DNA of 64,000 bases from G965276675 sp965276675 (lineage in GTDB: Bacteria > Acidobacteriota > Terriglobia > Terriglobales > Acidobacteriaceae), in contig OZ255624.1 of the NCBI GenBank assembly GCA_965276675.1, positions 4,154,001 to 4,218,000 on the forward strand, read 5' to 3'. The position numbers and the translations under genes are program-made. Below the pieces are notes generated by a model, which did no database searches, was not told the DNA's origin, and saw only the letters and a list, made by a program, of their open reading frames with translations. Numbering within the stretch: position 1 is the first letter of the stretch; each line of letters starts with the position of its first letter. This document shows positions 30,457 through 39,381 of this stretch, piece after piece.

Positions 30457-31911
30457 TCAAGCGGCGAATTTAAAGCTGCGCAACATCTGCTCAAATGTTG
30501 GCCTCAGCTTGTTGAAGTCCGCTTCGGGGGCCACAAACACCAGGTAACGCAGGATCCCATCGGGTTGTTCGAGCGTCACCACCCAATCGTGCTCCGCGCG
30601 TCCACCCTCCCCCGGGTCTGCATTGGTGCATTCCACGCTCTTGCCGGGAACACGGTTGACGATCACGTCGCTCACCGCGCCTGCCTTCAACTGTGGGTTG
30701 TTGGATTCCAGCTGGGCAATGAGCTGATGCGTTCCACTGGCCAGATCCACCTGTCCGCCTCCTGAGAGACTATCGATCAGCACGCCATAGATCACGGCGC
30801 CATTTCCCCCATTTCCCTGCGCCACACCGCCCACAGGGGCGACCGTAGTTGCCGAGCCAGGCCCGTTGTAGGTCTTCCAGTTTCCGGGATAGCTGACCGT
30901 GTATCCAGCCTGACTCAGCAGTTGCCAGTTGCCGCTTGGGGTCCACTCCGTGGCCGTGACCGGCTGCGAGGGCGCGTTCACTCCGCTGGCGACGGTCCCG
31001 TTCGGGCTCTGCCGCTTCCAGACACCCGAGGCGACCTCCTTGGCGGTGTAGGCGTGCATGCCCGCCACCGTCCCCTTGACCCGGGTGAACTCCGCACTAG
31101 TCTTGATGTAGTGCGCCTTGGGCGGCAGAGAATCAATCTCCCCCTGCACATACTCGATCCGGTTGCCAGGGTTAGGGTGGTCGCTAAGGAACTGCGAGCC
31201 GCCCTGGCCATATTTGCCCTCAATGGTCTCGAAGAACTGTGGCATCGCCCGTGGGTCGTAGCCTGCGTCATAGAGGATATCGGTGCCCATCAGGTCGGCC
31301 TGCTTCTCCGATCCGCGCGACATCTTCAGGAAGGTCAGCCCGGTTCCGAAGCCGATGCCCTGCGCTGCCAGCGAGCCCAGGTTGCCGCCCAGCAGGACCT
31401 GTGCCGCAATCTGCCCCAGCCCGGCGGCGACACTCGCGCCCCGCTGTTTGGTGGCGTTACAGGTAGAGTGCCGCTGAACAACGTGAGACATCTCGTGAGC
31501 CATGACGCCCGCCAGCTGCGCCTCGGTCTCGGCGGCCTGGATCGTGCCTAGATTGATAAAGATCGTGCCTCCCGGCAGGGCAAATGCGTTGATGTCGGCC
31601 ACATCGGCGACATGGAAGCTATAAGGCCACTTATAGCCAGGCGCATACTGGGCCAGCTTCATGCCCAGCCCTTGCACGTATTGGCTCACCGGATTGGAGT
31701 CCGGCAGCACCGGCATCTGCTGGGAGACCTGCGCGGCCGCCTTGCGGCCTTCGGCGATCTCCTGCTCCACGGAGTAGGCATTCTTGCAAGGCTCGGGCTG
31801 AAAACGCGCAAAGGCCGGCTGTGCGGCCGAGAGACCCAGCAGCACTGCGCCCACCAGCCCGATCCACTTGCTCCGAAAAGCTGAAAGAGGTCGTCTTGCG
31901 CCGAGCGCCAT
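30457..31911 (-). CDS. M48-family periplasmic metalloprotease (BepA-like)
   Basis: 484 residues with GGAGG upstream of the ATG at 31911. A signal peptide (VGAVLLGLSAAQPAFA) is followed by an EGRKAAAQVSQQMPV helix, and then the M48 zinc motif VMAHEMSHVVQRHS. The third ligand lies in SEKQADLMGTDIL. The ADINAFALPGGTIFINLGTI strand is also family-typical. The C-terminal 190 residues, after a Pro/Ser-rich linker, form an extra beta-rich domain of unknown role instead of the TPRs of BepA. It probably acts in periplasmic protein quality control or outer-membrane assembly. Confidence 0.87.
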   Translation of the reverse strand: MALGARRPLSAFRSKWIGLVGAVLLGLSAAQPAFARFQPEPCKNAYSVEQEIAEGRKAAAQVSQQMPVLPDSNPVSQYVQGLGMKLAQYAPGYKWPYSFHVADVADINAFALPGGTIFINLGTIQAAETEAQLAGVMAHEMSHVVQRHSTCNATKQRGASVAAGLGQIAAQVLLGGNLGSLAAQGIGFGTGLTFLKMSRGSEKQADLMGTDILYDAGYDPRAMPQFFETIEGKYGQGGSQFLSDHPNPGNRIEYVQGEIDSLPPKAHYIKTSAEFTRVKGTVAGMHAYTAKEVASGVWKRQSPNGTVASGVNAPSQPVTATEWTPSGNWQLLSQAGYTVSYPGNWKTYNGPGSATTVAPVGGVAQGNGGNGAVIYGVLIDSLSGGGQVDLASGTHQLIAQLESNNPQLKAGAVSDVIVNRVPGKSVECTNADPGEGGRAEHDWVVTLEQPDGILRYLVFVAPEADFNKLRPTFEQMLRSFKFAA

Positions 31912-32004
31912 CGCTTTGTTCCTCCAGTTGACCCACTTGAGATGCAGAGCAGGACGGCTGCGACGTTGCCTCTTTCGCGGGCCACTTACGCAGGCGTCCT
32001 GCGA

Positions 32005-32679
32005 TTACTGCTTTGAGATCACGCCTAAATCTGTTAATCCATTGACAAAAAATTGCACGGCCAGCGCCACCAGCAGCAGACCCATGATGCGCACCAGGAT
32101 ACGAATGCCCGTCTCGCCCATGATGCGGCGAATGCGATCCGCACCGACCAGGACGCCATAGCTGGCCCATGCCGTCAGCGCGATGGACGACAGGATGGCC
32201 ACCCACTCCCAGATCTTTGAGGCTTGAGCGACCAGCACCATGACGCTCGAGATGGCGCCGGGGCCGGCGAGCATGGGGATGCCCAGGGGAACGATGCCGG
32301 CGTCGTCTTTGCTGGCTGCCTCCTCCGTCTCACCGCTCGACTCCTGGGTGAGCGAGCGTTTGGCCTCCAGCATGTCGATCCCGACCAGCAGCAGAATGAT
32401 GCCACCGGCTATCTCAAAGGCCGGCAGCTTGATACCGAACATACTGAAGATTAACTGCCCTACCAGCGCAAAGGTGGTGAGCACGGCAAAGCAGGTGACC
32501 GCTCCGCGCAACGCCGTGCGCTTGCGACGCGGCTCGTCTGCCCCGGCGGTGACCGCCATGAACGTGCCGATGGCAGCAAATGGGTCAACCAGGAAGAAGA
32601 TAGATGACAGCGCGAGTACGGAGAAGCGCACGTAATTCGAATGCAAGGTGTGTATCGCCGCGCTCGCCGGTCCGAACAT
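32005..32679 (-). CDS. MarC-family integral membrane protein
   Basis: 224 residues with six predicted helices. Motifs FFLVDPFAAIGTFMAVTA, GIDMLEA and PLGIPMLAGPGAISSVMVLV are characteristic of MarC/UPF0056. A charged loop (TQESSGETEEAASKDDAG) lies between helices three and four. The family's transport function is not established; the original link to multiple-antibiotic resistance was withdrawn. It is 93 bases upstream of the M48 gene on the same strand, so the two may be co-transcribed. Confidence 0.87.
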   Translation of the reverse strand: MFGPASAAIHTLHSNYVRFSVLALSSIFFLVDPFAAIGTFMAVTAGADEPRRKRTALRGAVTCFAVLTTFALVGQLIFSMFGIKLPAFEIAGGIILLLVGIDMLEAKRSLTQESSGETEEAASKDDAGIVPLGIPMLAGPGAISSVMVLVAQASKIWEWVAILSSIALTAWASYGVLVGADRIRRIMGETGIRILVRIMGLLLVALAVQFFVNGLTDLGVISKQ

Positions 32680-33047
32680 CTCTCCCGCCCTCTTTCCTAA
32701 TGCCTTAAACCATTGTCAGGGTAAATGTAGACCGGCGAACAGAGGTGAACGTGGCGTTCTTTGAGCCGGGGTCTTCGCGCGAGTTACAGTAACCCTGAAA
32801 CGGTCTACGCCACTCTCCTGTCTGCTCCCTACGCTGTCAAGCGCGCATGAAGATCTAGAGCGCATGAGCCGAGCCCGTTCAAGCACGGCGAAGGAGAAGC
32901 AGCCATCCGGTAACAAATTTGCTGCTCCGGAAAGCCCAAGAGGGCGAGGAACACATCTATGCTTGCGAGTGCAGGTGGCTTGCGAGTGCAGGCCGATTGT
33001 GTAGCATGTGGGCGAAGTCTTTCAATCCGAAACCAACAGGTGATCCG
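32680..33047. other. Intergenic gap between divergent genes
   Basis: 368 bases. A 15-base direct repeat, GCTTGCGAGTGCAGG, occurs at 32961-32975 and 32978-32992, about 60-85 bases before the DUF3011 gene start. This could be a regulator site. Otherwise nothing is recognised. Confidence 0.45.
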
Positions 33048-33566
33048 ATGCGTGTGCCGAAGTTCCTGCTGATCGCTTTTTTCTTCTTCGCGTGCTGTGG
33101 CGCGAGGGTCGCCTTTGCCCAAACGATCGTTACCTGCTCCTCGGACGATGGGGGACGCCATTACTGCAATGCCGACACGAGCCGCGGCGTCAAGCTGGGC
33201 AAGCAGCGCAGCGGCTCCCCTTGCCAACAGGGGCGCACCTGGGGCGTGGACCAGAGAGGACTCTGGGTCGACCGCGGCTGCCGTGCTGACTTTATCGTCG
33301 GCGTACGAGGGAATGGCTATAACCGCCCAGGCAATGGCTCCGTTGACAACGGCTTCTCGCCCTTTCCGCCCAACGGTGGTGGACAGACCCTTACTTGCTC
33401 CTCCGACGACGGTCGGCGGCACTACTGCCAGGCGGACACCCGCCGCGGCGTGGTTCTGACTCGCCAACGGAGCGGATCACCCTGCCAGCAGGGGCGTACC
33501 TGGGGTTACGACCGCCGCGGGGTCTGGGTAGACCGCGGCTGCCGCGCTGACTTCCAGATCCGGTAA
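33048..33566 (+). CDS. Secreted protein with two DUF3011 domains
   Basis: 172 residues from the ATG at 33048. A signal peptide (FLLIAFFFFACCGARVAFAQ) precedes two near-identical DUF3011 modules. Each has TCSSDDG.RHYC.AD and RQRSGSPCQQGRTWG, ending in WVDRGCRADF. They lie at about residues 26-85 and 110-170 and are joined by an Asn/Gly-rich linker. Each module holds four cysteines, probably two disulfides. DUF3011 is often surface-exposed, with lectin-like roles suggested but not proven. The two modules clearly arose by tandem duplication. Confidence 0.85.
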   Translation: MRVPKFLLIAFFFFACCGARVAFAQTIVTCSSDDGGRHYCNADTSRGVKLGKQRSGSPCQQGRTWGVDQRGLWVDRGCRADFIVGVRGNGYNRPGNGSVDNGFSPFPPNGGGQTLTCSSDDGRRHYCQADTRRGVVLTRQRSGSPCQQGRTWGYDRRGVWVDRGCRADFQIR

Positions 33567-33602
33567 CGGATCGATCGCCCGGCCCAAGCGGTGCGTCGGA
33601 CT

Positions 33603-34574
33603 CTACCCCGAAGCACCGCCCAGCACCCGGGCAAAGATCTCGCTGTCCACATTGCCCCCGCAGAGCACCGTTCCAACCCGCCCTATGCCGCGGGTCGAAT
33701 CAGCAAGCAGCGCAGCCAGGCCGATGGCGCCCGCGCCCTCTGCGACATTGTGGGTATCGGCGAAGTAGATCCGCATCGCCTCAGCCACGGCATCGTCTGC
33801 GACCTTGAGGATGCGGTCCACACCCGCGCAGATGATCGCAAGCGCTGCGGGATCGGGGGAGCGGCATGCAACGCCATCCACCAACTTGGTTGCCGCTGCG
33901 TGCTCCACCGGCTCTCCGGCAGCGAACGACAGCGCGTATGCCGGCGCATGCTCGGAGACCACTCCCACGATCTTCGTGGGCAGACCAAGCGCATCGCGCG
34001 CTGCCATCATGCCGCTGATGCCGGAGCCCAGGCCGATAGGCACATAGACGCTCTCCAGCTCGGAAGCCGCCGAGAGGAACTCCAGCGCATAAGTGGCCAC
34101 GCCCAGGACCAGAGCCGGATGGTAGCTGGGCACGCAATGCCAACCGTTCTCCTCCGCTAAGTGACGCGCGTGATCGCTCGCTGCCTGAAAGTCGTCGCCA
34201 AACTCGAGCAACTCCGCTCCGAGCGCGCGCATGGCTTTATTTTTCTCTGCGCTGTTGCCGTGCGGCACCACAATCACGGCGTGGAGCCCGCGTTGCCCGG
34301 CCGCAAAGGCCAGTGACTGCCCATGGTTCCCGCGCGTGGCCGAGACCACGGTGGTCACCTCCGGCCGCTCCCGCCGTAGCCAGTCCACGTACACCAGCCC
34401 GCCTCGGATCTTGAAAGCGCCCACCGGCGTGTGGTTTTCATGCTTCACCCAAACCTCGGCGCCGGCGCGCGCATTTAACAGTGGCCACGTGTACTGCGGC
34501 GTCGGTGGCATGGAGCAATAGACCAGCTCTGCCGCCCGGCGAATCTCGTCCAATGAAGGTAGAGATAACATCAT
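33603..34574 (-). CDS. PLP-dependent threonine/serine dehydratase
   Basis: 323 residues, fold-type II PLP enzyme. The PLP lysine lies in PVGAFKIRGG; the substrate loop is SATRGNHGQSLA; the phosphate loop is PIGLGSGISG; and CGGNVD closes the active site. It matches catabolic-type threonine/serine dehydratases, with no regulatory ACT domain. The reaction gives 2-oxobutyrate (from Thr) or pyruvate (from Ser) plus ammonia. The related hydroxy-ectoine utilisation protein EutB is an alternative. It is monocistronic. Confidence 0.85.
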   Translation of the reverse strand: MMLSLPSLDEIRRAAELVYCSMPPTPQYTWPLLNARAGAEVWVKHENHTPVGAFKIRGGLVYVDWLRRERPEVTTVVSATRGNHGQSLAFAAGQRGLHAVIVVPHGNSAEKNKAMRALGAELLEFGDDFQAASDHARHLAEENGWHCVPSYHPALVLGVATYALEFLSAASELESVYVPIGLGSGISGMMAARDALGLPTKIVGVVSEHAPAYALSFAAGEPVEHAAATKLVDGVACRSPDPAALAIICAGVDRILKVADDAVAEAMRIYFADTHNVAEGAGAIGLAALLADSTRGIGRVGTVLCGGNVDSEIFARVLGGASG

Positions 34575-34668
34575 GGAAAGAGTCTAGTTGAGCGCGAGGG
34601 GCAGAAAGTGAGAGCCAGCTGTTCTCTTTGATCTTGCGATCTGCTCGATATACAGGGATGATATATCG

Positions 34669-34887
34669 ATGCGAACATTGGTCGATATACCTGACGATCA
34701 AATACAAAAATTGGCGGCTCTATCCCAGGCTCGAAGCCTCTCGCGCTCTGAGTTGATTCGACAAGCCATCCGAGAGTTCGTAACTGCAAACCAAGTGCCC
34801 ATCTCAACCTATATGGGCCTGTGGCGCGACCGACAGCCACAAGTCGATGCTGTGGAGTACCAAGAGAAACTGAGGCGAGAGTGGTAG
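34669..34887 (+). CDS. Ribbon-helix-helix (CopG-like) antitoxin, intact
   Basis: 72 residues. MRTLVDIPDDQIQKLAALSQ, then SRSELIRQAIREFV, is a ribbon-helix-helix DNA-binding domain (residues 1-45). The C-terminal tail (GLWRDRQPQVDAVEYQEKLR) is the toxin-binding part. Such antitoxins partner with PIN-domain VapC toxins and repress their own operon. The toxin gene overlaps the end by seven bases but its frame is broken. The ATG lies in an AT-rich promoter region. Confidence 0.85.
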   Translation: MRTLVDIPDDQIQKLAALSQARSLSRSELIRQAIREFVTANQVPISTYMGLWRDRQPQVDAVEYQEKLRREW

Positions 34888-35255
34888 ACCGTCTTCGGCT
34901 CTTTGACACCAACATACTCATCGGGTCTCTAAATGGGCAATCTGCCCCGGCCATTCAAGAACTGGAGCGTTCCGAGGGAAAGGTGCGATCAGCATAATCA
35001 CATGGATGGAGGTGATGGTGGGAGTGACCCTCAGTTGGAGCGGCCTACCAGAGATTTCCTGCGGCACTTCAAGGTTCTCGATGTAACCGTCGCGATAGCT
35101 GAGCTGGCCGTGACCGTCCGGCGAGAGATGCGCATCAAGCTTCCCGACGCCATTATCTACGCGACGGCTCGGGCTTATAACGGTGTTCTGGTGACACTTA
35201 TACAAAAGACTTTCCACCGGGTACATCAGACGTGGAAGAGCCGGACGCAAGATAA
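34881..35255 (+). pseudogene. vapC: VapC-like PIN-domain toxin, frame broken
   Basis: GTG start overlapping the antitoxin by seven bases. The first frame has the PIN motif RLRLFDTNILIGSLNG with the first catalytic Asp. It then stops near 34993. The next frame holds ISIITWMEVMVG (catalytic Glu), and a third holds LERPTRDFLRHF...MRIKLPDAIIYATARAYNGV (the later catalytic Asp). A last shift gives TKDFPPGTSDVEEPDAR and a stop at 35253-35255. Three single-base losses (G, G and A) explain it. All catalytic acids survive, so decay is recent, or the breaks are sequence errors. Confidence 0.8.
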
Positions 35256-35320
35256 AGCAACGGCCGGATGCTTGATAAGCGCCGCTGCGTCGGTTCATAG
35301 CTCCAGAGCCGTGCGGCGAG

Positions 35321-36109
35321 TCACGGCGAGAACAAATCTTTCGCAGGCACGATCGCGGAACGTGGGCCCATCGCAAGGCAGAAGACTTCAACCTGAAACA
35401 GACGCTCCCCTTTTGGGTCCTCGAAAAAGATGGGGTCGATGCTGAGCTTCTGTGTCTGATGGGCGCGCAGCGCCGCTGCCTTCTGTTCGGCCCAGGGCTG
35501 GATATCGATTACAAAAATCGGCTCCTGGCATGGCGGGGATTTCTGCTATTTCCGGTAGATCCGGCGCAGGAAAGGGCGGCACCGGTGGCGTCCACAACAA
35601 CCGCGTAACTTGGTGCGCGGCGCCCAGCTCTGGGAACCAGCGCTCGTCCGCGGCTGCCGGAATTACGTCCGAAGTGAAGCGGCTGATCGCGACATGGTCC
35701 GGGTGGAGGTTGCCCCCATGCGGTCAAAGGTGATGACCACCTCTGGCCGCGACGCGCGTATGAGTGCCACCAGCTCCCGCCGCATCTCATCGACCGGCGC
35801 TTCGGCCAGTTCCTTGTCCGTATAGCCCAGGATGCTCATCGCGTTCCGCAGCTCGTGCTCCCGGATCGGCGGCAGTTCAGCCTCGGGTACCAGGCCAGCC
35901 GTCCTTCCGCGCTCGCCGCGTGTAGCGCAAGCCAGCGTGACCATGCCGCCCTCACTCACGCACTTCGCCATGGTCCCGCCCGCGATGAAGGTCTCGTCAT
36001 CCGGATGCGCGGCTATAAACAAGAGACGTTGCAAGCGACCCTCACCTTCTGTCTTCAGTCCACACTTCAGAATAAGCTCCGGTTCTGCGGCCAACTCCCT
36101 ACTACGCAC
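35321..36109 (-). pseudogene. PIG-L/LmbE-family deacetylase, frame broken twice
   Basis: Reads from about 36109 downward. LLFIAAHPDDETFIAGGTMA carries the zinc-binding HPDDE motif. After EVVITFD the frame breaks; the next frame continues PHGGNLHPDHVAISRFTSDV with the second zinc ligand. After GADF it breaks again and goes on DIQPWAEQKAAALRAHQTQK to a stop at 35321. One lost C (near 35717) and one extra T (near 35510) account for both. This family removes N-acetyl groups from GlcNAc-type sugars. It is not translatable in full as written. Confidence 0.72.
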
Positions 36110-36199
36110 AGTTGTTCACATACGCACGAAGCTAGAACACGAAGTTATAATTCAGGAGCCGAATCGATTCAGCGCCCCATCCCTTTAAAAGGAGCACCG

Positions 36200-37144
36200 A
36201 TGCCCATCCAAACCACGGCCAAAATCTGGCACAACGGCACACTCATTCCCTGGGAGAAGGCACAGATCCACGTGATGAGCCATGTGGTGCACTACGGCTC
36301 GTCCGTCTTTGAGGGCATCCGCTGCTACGCGCAACCAGATGGCGCCGCCATCTTCCGGCTGCCGGAGCACATGCAGCGTCTGCTTGATTCAGCCAAGATC
36401 TATCGCATGCCGCTGCCCTTCTCGCTCGAACAGCTCAGCAACGCTGTCATCGAGCTAGTGGAAGCCAATGGCGTGGCCCCCTGCTACATCCGCCCTATCG
36501 CCTTTCGCGGCTACGGCGAGGCAGGCGTGAACCCCAAGGGCTGCCCGGTCGAGGTCTACATGGCTAATTACCCATGGGGCAAGTACGTCGCGGCCGAGCA
36601 CGGTGGCGCGGATGTCTGCATCTCCTCCTGGAACCGCCTCGCGCCCAACACCATGCCCTCGCTCGCAAAGGCCGGCGCGAACTACATGAACTCGCAGTTG
36701 ATCCGCATGGAAGCAGAGATCAATGGTTATTCCGAAGGTATCGGACTCGATGTCAACGGCTATCTCTCAGAAGGCTCCGGCGAGAACCTTTTTATCGTGC
36801 GCAAAGGCTCGCTGTACACGGCGCCCCTGGCGAATTCCGTGCTCTCCGGCCTCACCCGCGACGCGATCCTGACGCTGGCCCGCCACTTCGGCATCCCGGT
36901 CGTGGAGCAGGCGCTGCCACGCGAGTTGCTCTATATTGCGGATGAGGTCTTCTTTACCGGGACTGCCGCCGAGGTCAGCCCAATCCGGTCGGTGGATCGC
37001 ATCCTGGTTGCGGACGGTAAGACCGGTCCCATCACCCAGCAGCTCTCGGATGAGTTCTTCGGCATCATCCAGGGCCGGCATGCCGACCGATTTAACTGGC
37101 TCACCCAGGTCAAGGTGCGCGCCGAGCGTCCGGTCGCCGTATAA
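36200..37144 (+). CDS. ilvE: Branched-chain amino acid aminotransferase
   Basis: 314 residues from the ATG at 36200, with GGAG six bases upstream; a longer frame begins at 35855 without support. Fold-type IV PLP enzyme: VMSHVVHYGSSVFEGIRCYA, PCYIRPIAFRGYGEAGV, the PLP lysine in PSLAKAGANYMNSQL, and EVFFTGTAAEVSPI. It interconverts leucine, isoleucine and valine with their 2-oxo acids in the cytoplasm. No other ilv gene is adjacent. A lone-gene arrangement with its own leader is likely. Confidence 0.95.
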   Translation: MPIQTTAKIWHNGTLIPWEKAQIHVMSHVVHYGSSVFEGIRCYAQPDGAAIFRLPEHMQRLLDSAKIYRMPLPFSLEQLSNAVIELVEANGVAPCYIRPIAFRGYGEAGVNPKGCPVEVYMANYPWGKYVAAEHGGADVCISSWNRLAPNTMPSLAKAGANYMNSQLIRMEAEINGYSEGIGLDVNGYLSEGSGENLFIVRKGSLYTAPLANSVLSGLTRDAILTLARHFGIPVVEQALPRELLYIADEVFFTGTAAEVSPIRSVDRILVADGKTGPITQQLSDEFFGIIQGRHADRFNWLTQVKVRAERPVAV

Positions 37145-37344
37145 GCGATAACTCCTGGCTAAAGAGGGCGCCATCCTTGAGATTGTTACGGAACTCCACT
37201 GTGAGAAGCGTCAAGTCGGAACGGCGGGGCTCCTTTGCAGACTTCGACTTCGTTCAAGAGCGCATTGGTCTCAGCTGCGCCCTAAGGCTTGGGTCAAGCT
37301 CATTGCTCCGCGCCCTTCTTCGGAATATGCGATGATTTCGACCA

Positions 37345-37980
37345 GTGGAATGGTCAGCACAGAACGTCGGTTGGAGTCTGACGAGGCGAGGCGTGCTGCT
37401 CGCCGCGATGTCCTCACTGATTCCACCGGTGCCGCTAGCAGCGGCCGCAAGCGAGGATGTCATGAAGCAAAGCGAGCAAGACTTTGGCAAGCTCAATCCT
37501 AAAGCGCCACCAGCTCTCTCACATTTTGCCTTCCTTATTGGCAGATGGAAGTGTGAGGCAAAGTTGAAGTCCTCGGATGGGAACTGGCAAATGTTCCACG
37601 CGACCTGGAACGGGCGCTTCATCCTCGACGGTTATGCGATCGCAGACGAGTACACGATGACTGGCCCCACGGGAGAACTGGTCGTACTCGGGATGAACTT
37701 CCGCACGTATGACGCTGCCAAACGGGTGTGGAATATCAAGTGGTTGAACGCTCTGTCGGGAACATGGACCGACCTCGGATCGGAGGAGTTCGGTGGGGTC
37801 AAGATCACCGACCACTCCATCAGCTACTCCTTCAAGGAACCCGTAGCGGCCCAGGCCTATACGCGGGCCACGTACACGAACATCTCCCCGGAGCATTTCA
37901 CTTGGCTGGGCGAAAGGTCTGACGACGGGAAGTCCTGGACCGACTTCATGGTCGTTGAATGCCATCGCACCAGAAAGTAA
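37345..37980 (+). CDS. DUF1579-like exported protein
   Basis: 211 residues. The N-terminus includes TRRGVLLAAMSSLIPPVPLA, a signal peptide with a twin Arg that may be Tat-type. The mature region starts with HFAFLIGRWKCEAKLKSSDG, the DUF1579 hallmark (the F.IGRW.CEA pattern), then FHATWNGRFILDGYAI. The domain is a lipocalin-like beta-barrel of unknown function, about 150 residues long. The start at 37345 is weakly supported; a shorter start at 37408 would shift the signal peptide. Single gene. Confidence 0.68.
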   Translation: MEWSAQNVGWSLTRRGVLLAAMSSLIPPVPLAAAASEDVMKQSEQDFGKLNPKAPPALSHFAFLIGRWKCEAKLKSSDGNWQMFHATWNGRFILDGYAIADEYTMTGPTGELVVLGMNFRTYDAAKRVWNIKWLNALSGTWTDLGSEEFGGVKITDHSISYSFKEPVAAQAYTRATYTNISPEHFTWLGERSDDGKSWTDFMVVECHRTRK

Positions 37981-38159
37981 GAACATCCTGAGACTTACGG
38001 CGTCTCGCTCATCGAGTTTCGTAACAGGCTCACCCGGCGCCCTCTTCACGTGAGCTCTAGGCAGCAGCAGGCCGGCAGGTATATCGTCATAGGTTGCCTT
38101 GGCCCTTCTCAGACCGTCTGGAAAGGCGACCGAATATCCACTTTGAGGAGATGAGTTCT

Positions 38160-39290
38160 ATGTCTGCGTCCACGCTCTCGCATCCCGCACTGAAGACGAC
38201 CGGAGATTTTCTGCCGTTGAACGGCACAGACCACGTGGAGTTCTACGTGGGCAATGCTCGGCAGGCAGCCTATTACTATCGCCTGACGTTCGGTCATAAG
38301 CTGGTGGCCTACGCGGGGCCGGAGACGGGTCAGCGGGAAAAGGCCTCGTATGTGCTCGAGCAGGGCAAGCTGCGCTTTGTGCTGACCACGCCCTTGCGCT
38401 CGACCGGCGAGATTGCCGACCACATCTACCGTCACGGCGACGGCGTTCGGGACGTGGCGCTCTGGGTGGACGACGCACGCGCCTCCTGGAAGGCGACGAC
38501 CGACCGCGGTGCGCGAAGCGTGCGCGAGCCCTGGGAGCTCCACGACGAGCATGGCTCGGTCATAATGGCTACCATCGCCACCTACGGCGATACCGTGCAC
38601 ACATTTGTGGAGCGCTCGGCGTATAACGGGCCGTTCCTGCCGGGATTTCGCGCCACACCCGAGGACACGCTTGCCCGGCCGGTTGGCTTGAAGTATGTGG
38701 ACCATATGGTAGGAAATGTGGGCTGGAACGAGATGAACAGCTTCGTCAACTTCTACCGCGACGTGATGGGGTTTGGGCTCTACCAGCACTTCGACGATAG
38801 CGATATCTCAACGGAGTACTCCGCCCTGATGTCCAAGGTAATGGCGAACGGGAACGGCCGGGTGAAGTTCCCCATCAATGAGCCGGCAGAGGGCCGGCGC
38901 AAATCGCAGATCGAAGAGTACCTGGAGTACTACGGCGGTCCCGGAGTGCAGCACCTGGCGCTTGCGACCGATGACATTCAACAGACTGTAAGCACCTTGC
39001 AGAGACAGGGCATCGAGTTCCTGAAGGTGCCGCACTCGTACTACGCAACCCTGCAGGAGCGCGTAGGCAAGATCGACGAGCCTATTGATGAGCTCGAAAA
39101 GCTGGGCATTCTGGTGGACCGCGATGACGAGGGATACATGCTGCAGATCTTCACGCGCCCCGTCGAGGACCGGCCCACGCTCTTCTACGAGATCATCCAA
39201 CGCAAGGGCAGCCGTAGCTTCGGCAAAGGCAACTTTAAGGCATTATTTGAGGCGATCGAACGGGAACAGGCCGAACGCGGCAATCTGTAG
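38160..39290 (+). CDS. hppD: 4-hydroxyphenylpyruvate dioxygenase
   Basis: 376 residues. The ATG at 38160 is preferred: GAGGAG sits nine bases upstream, whereas it directly abuts the in-frame ATG at 38151. Two VOC-type halves are seen (NGTDHVEFYVGNARQAAYYY and VDHMVGNVGWNEMNSFVNFY). The Fe(II) ligands are the His in DHMVGN, the His in QHLALATDDI, and the Glu in LFYEIIQRKG. The enzyme converts 4-hydroxyphenylpyruvate to homogentisate in tyrosine degradation, or toward plastoquinone/tocopherol-like products. A flavin reductase-like gene follows. Confidence 0.95.
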   Translation: MSASTLSHPALKTTGDFLPLNGTDHVEFYVGNARQAAYYYRLTFGHKLVAYAGPETGQREKASYVLEQGKLRFVLTTPLRSTGEIADHIYRHGDGVRDVALWVDDARASWKATTDRGARSVREPWELHDEHGSVIMATIATYGDTVHTFVERSAYNGPFLPGFRATPEDTLARPVGLKYVDHMVGNVGWNEMNSFVNFYRDVMGFGLYQHFDDSDISTEYSALMSKVMANGNGRVKFPINEPAEGRRKSQIEEYLEYYGGPGVQHLALATDDIQQTVSTLQRQGIEFLKVPHSYYATLQERVGKIDEPIDELEKLGILVDRDDEGYMLQIFTRPVEDRPTLFYEIIQRKGSRSFGKGNFKALFEAIEREQAERGNL

Positions 39291-39381
39291 GGAGCGAGTT
39301 AGCAAGTCAGCGTAGCTCGTCTTGGCAGATTGCGCTGACCATGTTGCACTGCCTCGCTAACTCATTGGTTGGGAGTAATAC

